Source of the DNA: Haloarculaceae archaeon
GTDB lineage: Archaea > Halobacteriota > Halobacteria > Halobacteriales > Haloarculaceae
Assembly (NCBI GenBank): GCA_018609665.1
Contig: JAHENN010000193.1
Location: 1 to 6,901 of the forward strand
Length of the DNA: 6,901 bases
Reading direction: 5' to 3'
Shown here: in pieces, positions 1 to 4,995 of the stretch
How positions within the stretch are numbered: the stretch's first letter is position 1
Layout of the letters: each line of letters starts with the position of its first letter
Made by a program: the position numbers and the translations under genes
The notes under the pieces: model-generated
What the model saw: the letters and a program-made list of their open reading frames with translations, nothing else
Database searches by the model: none
What the model was told of the DNA's origin: nothing

Positions 1-1
1 A

Positions 2-157
2 CTGCACGTCCTGACGGTCCCCGAGGCGGAGACGGAGGCGGCCGTCGCGGACGTCATCGAGGACGAGGCGACGCGGGTGCGGGCCGCGAGGATGGGCGTC
101 GCCCGCGTCGAGGTGCGGAGCGAGCCGGGCGTCGTCAGCGTCCGCTACCTGCCGTAG
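2..157 (+). CDS. C-terminal 51 residues of an unrecognised protein (5' truncated by window edge)
   Basis: The reading frame is open from base 2 to a TAG at 155-157. It encodes a 51-residue tail that begins LHVLTVPEAETEAAV and ends in VVSVRYLP. Every codon before the stop ends in G or C, as in the other genes here, which strongly supports real coding. The tail looks like a charged helix rich in Glu, Ala and Arg followed by a short beta-strand pair. I do not recognise the family and assign no function. The gene converges on the lipoyl-protein gene, and their last 23 bases (135-157) overlap on opposite strands. No terminator is visible between the two. Confidence 0.7.
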   Translation: MHVLTVPEAETEAAVADVIEDEATRVRAARMGVARVEVRSEPGVVSVRYLP

Positions 158-407
158 GCCGCAGGTAGCCGAGCGGGTCGCCGCGCCGGAACTCGGCGTC
201 GTCCGGGAGCGTCACCTCGACGAGTTCGCCGTCGACCGGCGCCGTGACGTCGATGCTGACCTTCTCGACCTGTATCTCGCAGAGAACGTCGCCGGCCTCG
301 ACGGTCGCGCCCTCCCGGACGAACCAGTTGGCGACGTAGCCCCCCTCCTCGTCGGCGTCGTCGGGCCAGACCGCCGCCGTGTCGACGGCGACCCGGTCGC
401 CGGTCAT
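135..407 (-). CDS. Stand-alone lipoyl-domain (biotinyl/lipoyl attachment) carrier protein
   Basis: This is a 90-residue protein that consists almost entirely of one lipoyl domain. The hammerhead-fold signature is clear: ANWFVREGATVEAGDVLCEI (residues 26-45), then VEKVSIDV with the likely lipoylated Lys49 at the hairpin tip (EKV where DKA is usual), then APVDGELVEV and RRGDPLGYL. Such domains carry acyl groups on lipoyl-lysine between the E1, E2 and E3 active sites of 2-oxoacid dehydrogenases. It has no peripheral-subunit-binding domain and no acyltransferase core, which a normal E2 would have; only a seven-residue tail (PTAGSGR) follows the domain. The ATG overlaps the E1-beta stop as ATGA (404-407), so translation is probably coupled, and no separate Shine-Dalgarno sequence is seen. 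Biotin is an alternative cofactor, but the flanking MKM-type biotin motif is absent and the E1 neighbours argue for lipoate. Confidence 0.9.
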   Translation of the reverse strand: MTGDRVAVDTAAVWPDDADEEGGYVANWFVREGATVEAGDVLCEIQVEKVSIDVTAPVDGELVEVTLPDDAEFRRGDPLGYLRPTAGSGR

Positions 408-1432
408 TCGACGACGGTCTCGACGGCCGCCTCGATGTCGTCGGCGTCGGGCAGCACCTCGTCCTCCAGCGGCCGGGCATACGGGATGGGCACGTCCGGC
501 AGGGCGACCCGCTCGACGGCCTCGAGCGCGTCGAGGTCCGACTCGGCGACGCTCGCGACTATCTCTCCGGTGACGCCGAACGAACGGTAGTCCTCGTCGA
601 CGACGACGAGGTGGCCGGTCTTGCGGACCGACTCGAGCACCGTCTCGGCGTCGAGCGGGACGAGCGTCCGGAGGTCGATCACCTCGGCGTCGATGCCGTC
701 GTCGACCAGCGACGCGGCAGCGTCGAGCGCCCGGTGGACGTGCAGCCCCAGCGTGACGACCGTCACGTCCGACCCCTCGCGTTTCACGTCGGCCTCGCCG
801 AAGGGGACCGTGTACGGCTCCTCGGGGACGGCCCTCTTCGGGCCGTCCGGAGCCGGCATCCAGCCGATGCCCATCAGCCGCTTGTGGAACATGTAGACGA
901 CGGGGTCGTCGTCGCGGACGGCCGCGTGCATCAGTCCCTTGGCGTCGCGGGCGGTGCTCGGGACGACCATCTTCATGCCGGGGAGGTGGGCGAAGGTGCC
1001 GTACAACGTTTGAGAGTGCTGGGCGGCGTCGTTGTACCCGCCGCCGACGGCCGTCATCAGCACCATCGGGACGTTCACCGCCCCGCCGGACATGTAGGTG
1101 TTCTTCGCCATCTGGTTGTAGATCTGGTCCATGCAGACGCCAAAGAAGTCGGCGAACATCAGCTCGACAATCGGGCGCATCCCCGCCTGTGCGGCGCCGA
1201 CGCCGGCGCCGACGAACGACGTCTCGCTTATCGGGACGTCCATCACCCGGTCGTGGCCGAACTCCTCGAGCAGGCCCTCGGTGGAATCGAAGATGCCGCC
1301 GTAGTCGGCGACGTCCTCGCCCATCACGAACACCTCCTCGTCGTCGCGCATCTCGGTCGCGATGGCCTCGACCATCGCCCGGCTCATGGTCAGTTCCCGG
1401 GGCGTCTGTTCGGGTTCGGTCGCCTCTGCCAT
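404..1432 (-). CDS. 2-oxoacid dehydrogenase E1 component, beta subunit (pyruvate/acetoin-type)
   Basis: The product is 342 residues, the normal length for an E1-beta. It carries the pyrimidine-binding transketolase domain (about residues 14-185) and the C-terminal transketolase domain (about 205-328). Visible family motifs are MGEDVADYGG (37-46), DVPISETSFVGAGVGAA (65-81) with Glu70 as the expected thiamine-activating glutamate, and the QHSQ loop with His139 (138-141). With the alpha subunit it forms the E1 heterotetramer that decarboxylates a 2-oxoacid (or cleaves acetoin) on thiamine diphosphate and passes the acyl group to lipoyl-lysine. The ATG at 1432 is chosen because it forms a TGATG overlap with the alpha stop and has a good Shine-Dalgarno sequence six bases upstream. 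A later in-frame Met16 is less likely. Substrate specificity cannot be read from the sequence. Confidence 0.96.
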   Translation of the reverse strand: MAEATEPEQTPRELTMSRAMVEAIATEMRDDEEVFVMGEDVADYGGIFDSTEGLLEEFGHDRVMDVPISETSFVGAGVGAAQAGMRPIVELMFADFFGVCMDQIYNQMAKNTYMSGGAVNVPMVLMTAVGGGYNDAAQHSQTLYGTFAHLPGMKMVVPSTARDAKGLMHAAVRDDDPVVYMFHKRLMGIGWMPAPDGPKRAVPEEPYTVPFGEADVKREGSDVTVVTLGLHVHRALDAAASLVDDGIDAEVIDLRTLVPLDAETVLESVRKTGHLVVVDEDYRSFGVTGEIVASVAESDLDALEAVERVALPDVPIPYARPLEDEVLPDADDIEAAVETVVE

Positions 1433-2457
1433 CAGTCGTCACCCCCCGTCTCCGCGGCGGCCGGACCAGCCGGCGAGTCCACGAAGACGTCGTCGTGGGC
1501 GGCCCCGGGGGCCGGCTTCGGCTGCTCTTTCGCCCACTCGATGGCCTCCTCGACGCGGTCGGTCGCCAGCTCGCGGAGCGTCTCGATGCGGTCGTCGGTG
1601 ATCCCCTCCGCGCGGAGCCGCTCCTCGGTCCGCGGAATGGGGTCGAGGCGGTCCAGCCGCTCTATTTCCTCGTCCGGCCGGTAGCCCTGTGCGTCGCCCA
1701 TGAAGTGGCCCATCCGCCGGTGGACCTGCACCTCGATGAGCGAGGGGCCGTTGCCGGCGCGGGCGCGGCCGACCGCCCGCTCGGCGGCCTCGTACACCGC
1801 CACGGGGTCGTTGTGGTCGACCCGCTCGCCCGGCATGTCGAAGCCGTCCGCCCGCCGTGAGCCGTCGGCGACGTCGGTCACCCGCTCCTTGGGCATGCTG
1901 ATGGCCCAGTCGTTGTCCTCGACGACGAACACCACCGGCAGGTCGCGGACCGACGCGAGGTTGAGCGACTCGAGGAAGCCGCCCTGCTCGAGGGCGCCCT
2001 CGCCGAGGTAGCTGACCGCCACGGCGTCGGTGTTGCGCTTGTCGGCGGCCATCGCCGCGCCGACGGCGGGCGGACAGCCCTCGGCGATGATGCCGCTGCA
2101 GGCGAAGTTCACGTCCGGGTCGAACAGGTGCATGTGGCCGCCCTTGCCGCCGGAGAGGCCCGCCTCCCGGCCGAATATCTCCGCCGTCATCCGCTTGAGG
2201 TCGACGCCCTTGGCGATGGCGACGTGGTGCGGCCGGTGCGGTGCCGTCACCGTGTCGTCGTCGTCGAGGTGCTGACAGACCCCGACGGCCGCCGGCTCGT
2301 GGCCCGCGGCGAGATGCAGTTCGCCCGGAATCGGCCCCGCCGAGATGTCGAACTTCGGCTGTTTGCCCTCCAGATACTCCTCCTGTAACCGCTCCTCGTA
2401 GTGACGAGCGGTCACCATGTCGCCGTACATCTCCTCCAGTTCCGTACTATGTGGCAT
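1432..2457 (-). CDS. 2-oxoacid dehydrogenase E1 component, alpha subunit (acetoin/pyruvate-type, thiamine-diphosphate dependent)
   Basis: The 341-residue product has the E1-alpha layout: an N-terminal helix with the ARHYEERL stretch (17-24), TAPHRPHHVAIAKGVD (71-86), GLSGGKGGHMHL (100-111), the thiamine-diphosphate/Mg loop from GEG (152-154) to EDND (180-183), and RRMGHFMGD (247-255). The closest type I recall is AcoA-like or pyruvate E1-alpha. In the cofactor loop the usual GDG...NN reads GEG...DN: the usual Mg-binding Asp is Glu153, while Asn182 is kept. It heads a three-gene operon with E1-beta and a lipoyl carrier. The ATG at 2457 follows a Shine-Dalgarno sequence and a TATA box. The frame stays open far upstream, but that extension runs through the MOSC gene in another frame and has no homology, so it is rejected. 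The C-terminal 25 residues are Pro/Ala-rich and probably flexible. Confidence 0.95.
   Translation of the reverse strand: MPHSTELEEMYGDMVTARHYEERLQEEYLEGKQPKFDISAGPIPGELHLAAGHEPAAVGVCQHLDDDDTVTAPHRPHHVAIAKGVDLKRMTAEIFGREAGLSGGKGGHMHLFDPDVNFACSGIIAEGCPPAVGAAMAADKRNTDAVAVSYLGEGALEQGGFLESLNLASVRDLPVVFVVEDNDWAISMPKERVTDVADGSRRADGFDMPGERVDHNDPVAVYEAAERAVGRARAGNGPSLIEVQVHRRMGHFMGDAQGYRPDEEIERLDRLDPIPRTEERLRAEGITDDRIETLRELATDRVEEAIEWAKEQPKPAPGAAHDDVFVDSPAGPAAAETGGDD
1439..1447 (-). promoter_or_regulatory. Shine-Dalgarno sequence for E1-beta
   Basis: On the minus strand the sequence GGGGGGTGA lies six bases before the ATG at 1432 and closely matches the complement of the 16S rRNA 3' end (GGAGGTGA). 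It sits inside the end of the E1-alpha gene. It supports reinitiation at the TGATG junction and fixes the E1-beta start. Confidence 0.65.
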
Positions 2458-2460
2458 GGT

Positions 2461-2468
2461 ACCTCTCC
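2461..2468 (-). promoter_or_regulatory. Shine-Dalgarno sequence for E1-alpha
   Basis: GGAGAGGT lies on the minus strand three bases before the ATG at 2457. With the TATA box 36-41 bases before the ATG, the transcript should have a leader of roughly 10-15 bases. That is unlike the MOSC and secF genes here, which look leaderless or nearly so. The first two G residues are shared with the arm of the adjacent inverted repeat. Confidence 0.55.
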
Positions 2469-2486
2469 ACAGGATACTGTGGTATC
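2467..2486. repeat. Two overlapping inverted repeats in the E1-alpha promoter (possible operator)
   Basis: CCACAG (2467-2472) and CTGTGG (2477-2482) form a perfect 6-bp inverted repeat around the spacer GATA. GATAC (2473-2477) and GTATC (2482-2486) form a second perfect 5-bp repeat around TGTG. The two share bases, so as RNA hairpins they would exclude each other. They occupy the interval just downstream of the TATA box, across the predicted transcription start and up to the Shine-Dalgarno sequence. This is a typical place for an archaeal repressor to block RNA polymerase. The regulator is unknown. Confidence 0.5.
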
Positions 2487-2492
2487 GTTCAC

Positions 2493-2498
2493 AATAAA
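2493..2498 (-). promoter_or_regulatory. TATA box of the E1-alpha operon
   Basis: TTTATT on the minus strand (within AACGTTTATTGTG) stands out as AT-rich in a GC-rich region. It lies 36-41 bases before the ATG, which predicts transcription starting near 2470. The 131-base gap between the MOSC and E1-alpha genes (2458-2588) holds this promoter, the inverted repeats and the ribosome-binding site. The rest of the gap shows no coding signal and no T-rich terminator. Confidence 0.6.
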
Positions 2499-2588
2499 CG
2501 TTCCTGGAAACATGACGTCCAGACTGGCTCGCACGGTCCGTCGCGTCCGCAGCCGGCCGACGCCGCCGGGGTGGCGTGGAGACCGCAG

Positions 2589-3392
2589 TCAGGCCGGCCG
2601 CGGCCGCTCGCCGAGGATCTCGACCGTGTCGCCGGCGCGGAGCTCCCGGCCGGCGGTCGACTCGGGCACGAACGTGTTGACCATCAGCCGGAAGTGGCCC
2701 TCGTCGAACCACGCCTCGTCGGCCCACTCCGGCAGCGTCGCGCGCCGCCGCTCGAGGAACCGCTCGCGGAAGCCGGGCGTCGGCTCGCCCGTCTCCGGGT
2801 CCCGGGTCGGGACGGCGCACCGCCGGCAGGGGTTGGCGCCGAGGAACTCGGCGTCGCCGACCCGGAAGGCGACGGTCGACTCGCGGTCGGCGTAGAGGCG
2901 GTCCTCCCAGAACGGCTCGACGCCGCCGACGACGAGGTTCGGGCGGAGCCGCCGCTCCATCTCGGCGGCGTCGACGCCGTCGAACCAGCCGGCGACCGCC
3001 TCCAGGGTCGCCTCGGCGATGACGGTCGGCCCCGCGGCCGCGGCGTCGTCGGGGAAGCCGCCGCGCTCGTCGCGCCGCAGCTCGACGCCTCGGCCGAAGA
3101 AGTCGCTCAGCCACGCCTCGAGCGCGTCGCGGTCCTCGAGGTCGAAGGCGACGGGGTCGCCGTCGTCGCCCCGCAGCGTCAGCCGGCCGCCCTTCGGGTC
3201 GAACCACGACCGCAGCTCGTGAACCCGGGGCTCGTTCTTGCCGTTGACGTAGGCCCCGTCGGCGTCGACGACCGCGAACTCGCGGTCGTGTTCCAGCCCG
3301 CCGTCGGGCCGGACCGTCGTCCGCTCGACGGCGTGGGGGTCCAGCGACTTCACCGGGTAGACGATGATGCGCTCCAGCCGTGGCGTCGCCAT
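2589..3392 (-). CDS. MOSC domain-containing protein (mARC/YcbX-type molybdenum-cofactor protein)
   Basis: The 267-residue product opens with the MOSC N-terminal beta-barrel signature (IIVYPVKSL, residues 9-17), then GLEHDREFAVVD (32-43). The MOSC domain follows with RLRPNLVVGG (148-157), FLGANPCRRCAVPTRDPETG (183-202) and a terminal strand GRELRAGDTVEIL (248-260). Cys192 in the CxxC-x-P stretch matches the invariant MOSC cysteine that in mARC enzymes binds the molybdenum cofactor; Cys189 is an additional nearby thiol. Family members reduce N-hydroxylated compounds or handle sulfur for the cofactor. The C-terminal 2Fe-2S domain of bacterial YcbX is missing, so an external electron donor would be needed. 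It has its own TATA-like element and is followed, after 131 bases, by the E1 operon, with which there is no obvious functional link. The substrate is unknown. Confidence 0.93.
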   Translation of the reverse strand: MATPRLERIIVYPVKSLDPHAVERTTVRPDGGLEHDREFAVVDADGAYVNGKNEPRVHELRSWFDPKGGRLTLRGDDGDPVAFDLEDRDALEAWLSDFFGRGVELRRDERGGFPDDAAAAGPTVIAEATLEAVAGWFDGVDAAEMERRLRPNLVVGGVEPFWEDRLYADRESTVAFRVGDAEFLGANPCRRCAVPTRDPETGEPTPGFRERFLERRRATLPEWADEAWFDEGHFRLMVNTFVPESTAGRELRAGDTVEILGERPRPA

Positions 3393-3418
3393 CGTCGGAG
3401 CCGTCGGCCGGAGCCGGC

Positions 3419-3426
3419 ATTAACCG
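3419..3426 (-). promoter_or_regulatory. TATA-like element for the MOSC gene
   Basis: GGTTAATG on the minus strand is centred about 30 bases before the MOSC ATG (3392) and is preceded by CGAAC, a plausible BRE. The spacing predicts a leaderless or nearly leaderless mRNA. No Shine-Dalgarno sequence precedes the ATG, which agrees. Confidence 0.45.
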
Positions 3427-3443
3427 TTCGGGACGCGGCGTCG

Positions 3444-3448
3444 AAAAA
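3444..3448 (-). terminator. T-tract terminator downstream of the DJ-1/PfpI locus
   Basis: A run of five T on the minus strand (GCTTTTTCGAC) lies 16-20 bases past the DJ-1-frame stop (3464-3466) and about 20 bases before the MOSC TATA element. Archaeal RNA polymerase terminates at short T runs in the non-template strand. It is short, so the call is tentative. Confidence 0.4.
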
Positions 3449-3463
3449 GCGGCGGTCAGCCGG

Positions 3464-4017
3464 TCACGCCGTCGGGGCGGCGCGGGCCGGCTCCGCGTCG
3501 ACGCCGGGGGTCTCGAAGGTCGCCGACAGGAACGCCGGCAGGTCGTCCGGGACCCGGGCGGTGACGAGCGGCCCGTCGACGACGGCCGGCTCGTCGACGA
3601 ACGTCGCGCCGGCGTTCTCGATGTCGACCGCAAGCGCCGGGTAGCCGGTCACCTCGCGGCCCTCCAGAACGTCGGCGCTGGCCAGCAGCTGCGGGCCGTG
3701 GCAGATGGCCGCCACGGGGACTCGGCCGCGACGAACGCCGACACGACGTCGGCCGCCGCCGGCGCCTTGGTCCGCAGCGCTTCGGGGGCGCCGCCGCCCG
3801 GGATCGCGAGCAGGTCGCAGTCCTCGGCGAACGCCGCGGGGTCGCGGTCCTCGACCGCGAGGTCGGCGTCGAACTCGTAGCCGTACTCGCTCGTGACCGG
3901 CTCGCCGTCGGGGGTCGCCACGTCGACGTCGAATCCGGCCTCCCGGAGCCGGTAGAACGGGTGGCCGAACTCGCTGTCCTCGAAGCCGTCGGCGGTGACG
4001 ATGAGCCCCTGCGCGGC
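3464..4017 (-). pseudogene. DJ-1/PfpI family protein (class I amidotransferase-like), frameshifted and without a start codon
   Basis: Two minus-strand frames together give one DJ-1/PfpI protein of about 185 residues. The upstream frame encodes LIVTADGFEDSEFGHPFY, then DVDVATPDGEPVTSEYGYEF and CDLLAIPGGGAPEAL. The downstream frame encodes PVAAICHGPQLLASADVLEG, VTGYPALAVDIENAG and VVDGPLVTARVPDDLPAF. The catalytic Glu (GFED) and nucleophile Cys (AICHGP) are both kept. The frames break at a run of four C (minus strand 3719-3716); one extra C would restore ESPVAAICHG. At the 5' end the frame reads back to a TAG (4044-4042) with no ATG, GTG or TTG between. Homology and the TATA spacing place the start near 4017-4012, where the codons are GCC GCG. 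Two separate lesions favour a true pseudogene. The frameshift alone could be a sequencing error. Intact relatives act as peptidases, deglycase-like or glyoxalase-like enzymes in the cytoplasm. Confidence 0.82.
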
Positions 4018-4040
4018 TCGGCGGGTGGCCGACGAGCGGT

Positions 4041-4050
4041 TCTATATGAA
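4041..4050 (-). promoter_or_regulatory. TATA box of the DJ-1/PfpI locus
   Basis: TTCATATAGA on the minus strand is a good archaeal TATA box, with CGAAGCG just upstream as a possible BRE. A start about 25-30 bases downstream falls near 4017, exactly where homology puts the beginning of the DJ-1 reading frame. The promoter therefore appears intact although the start codon is not. Confidence 0.5.
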
Positions 4051-4102
4051 CGCTTCGGTTCGGCGCGAACCGCCGGCGGGCACCGTTTCGACGCGCGAAC
4101 GA

Positions 4103-4114
4103 CAACCCTTATTC
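4103..4114 (+). promoter_or_regulatory. BRE/TATA promoter of secF-secD
   Basis: CAACCCTTATTC has its TTATT core centred about 27 bases before the secF ATG (4138), which predicts a leaderless or very short-leader mRNA. A GGAG at 4131-4134 sits only three bases before the ATG. This promoter and the DJ-1 TATA box share the divergent region 4018-4137 (120 bases), which shows no other gene. Confidence 0.55.
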
Positions 4115-4137
4115 GCGGGGGCCGCACACCGGAGTCC

Positions 4138-4995
4138 ATGAATCGGTCGGTGCTGCAGGTCGAATACTCGGACTACACCAACCGCCAGCTGGTGGTGGTC
4201 CCGCTGGCGCTGCTGGCGGTGTCGGCGGTGGTGCTCGCCGCCGCGACGGTGCTGGTCGGGGCGCCGGTGCCGCTCGGCATCGAGTTCACCGGCGGAACGG
4301 AGCTGCGGGTCGTCACGGGCGACTCCCCCGAAGAAATCCGAACGACATTCGACGAGAACGTCGAGTCGGTGACACCCATCGCCGGGCAGTCGGACACCTA
4401 CCGGCTGACCTTCCAGGCCGACGACGCCGGCCCCCTCCAGGAGCAGGCCGAGGCGGCCGGCTACGAGATAGAGTCCATCGGCGAACGGTCGGCCAGCTTC
4501 GCCGCCGACACCCAGCAGCAGGCCATCGTCGGGCTGTTGATTGCCTTCGCGGGCATGGCCGTACTCGTCTTTCTGATGTTCCGGACGTTCATCCCCTCGG
4601 TCGCCGTGGTGGCGTCGGCGTTCTCCGACATCGTGATTCCGCTGGCGCTGATGCGGCTGTTCGACATCGAGCTGTCGCTGGGGACGGTCGCGGCGCTGCT
4701 GATGCTGATCGGGTACTCCGTGGACTCCGACCTGCTGCTGAACAACCACGTGCTCCGCCGCCAGGGCGGGTTCTACGAGTCGACGTTCCGGGCGATGCGG
4801 ACCGGGGTGACGATGACCATCACCTCCATCGCCGCGATGGTCGTGATGGCCGTCGTCGCGACCGTTCTCGGCATCCCGCTGCTGCCTGAGGTCGGTATCG
4901 TGCTGGTGTTCGGCCTCACGGCAGACCTGATGAACACCTACCTGTTGAACGTGAGCCTGCTGCGGTACTACAAATACGAGGCGGTCGGGATATGA
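4138..4995 (+). CDS. secF: Protein-export membrane protein SecF
   Basis: SecF pairs with SecD in the cytoplasmic membrane and aids protein export through SecYEG, using the ion gradient in bacteria. The 285-residue product has six predicted membrane segments (about 18-40, 127-147, 152-174, 182-203, 223-245 and 251-272). A first external domain carries the GIEFTGGTEL signature (48-56). The TM4 motif GYSVDSDLLLNNHVLRR (192-208), with Asp196/Asp198, replaces the bacterial GYSINDT form. Arg221 (RTGVTMTITS) lies where bacterial SecF has its conserved Arg before TM5. The frame is open upstream of 4138, but the chosen ATG gives the usual archaeal N-terminus (VEYSDYTNRQL) and fits the TATA spacing. 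It overlaps secD by ATGA. The order secF then secD is that of haloarchaea, opposite to most bacteria. Confidence 0.97.
   Translation: MNRSVLQVEYSDYTNRQLVVVPLALLAVSAVVLAAATVLVGAPVPLGIEFTGGTELRVVTGDSPEEIRTTFDENVESVTPIAGQSDTYRLTFQADDAGPLQEQAEAAGYEIESIGERSASFAADTQQQAIVGLLIAFAGMAVLVFLMFRTFIPSVAVVASAFSDIVIPLALMRLFDIELSLGTVAALLMLIGYSVDSDLLLNNHVLRRQGGFYESTFRAMRTGVTMTITSIAAMVVMAVVATVLGIPLLPEVGIVLVFGLTADLMNTYLLNVSLLRYYKYEAVGI

Noticed and set aside
611..1684. A 357-residue plus-strand open frame opposite E1-beta
   Set aside because: It is His/Val/Asp-rich mirror sequence of a well-supported E1-beta gene, without family motifs or a promoter.
2458..3633. Very long open extension upstream of E1-alpha in the same frame (a possible 733-residue fusion)
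   Set aside because: It reads through the MOSC gene in the wrong frame, gives Arg/Pro-rich sequence with no homology, and ignores the TATA box and ribosome-binding site at 2461-2498. The openness is a by-product of high GC content.
2241..3644. A 467-residue plus-strand open frame
   Set aside because: It is antisense to the MOSC and E1-alpha genes, has no recognisable motif and is rich in Arg, Pro and Ala. It is a shadow frame of GC-rich coding DNA.
3716..3719. Programmed ribosomal frameshift at the C run in the DJ-1 gene
   Set aside because: No slippery heptamer, stimulatory structure or family precedent is apparent, and the missing start codon points to decay or sequence error instead.
3464..4105. 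A 213-residue frame that could be taken as an intact gene at the DJ-1 locus
   Set aside because: Its first half is Arg-rich nonsense with no similarity. Only the part after about 3719 matches DJ-1/PfpI, and the matching first half lies in another frame.
3961..4137. A 59-residue N-terminal extension of SecF from an upstream ATG
   Set aside because: It overlaps the DJ-1 locus on the other strand, includes the secF TATA box and has no SecF-like sequence. The ATG at 4138 gives the expected N-terminus.
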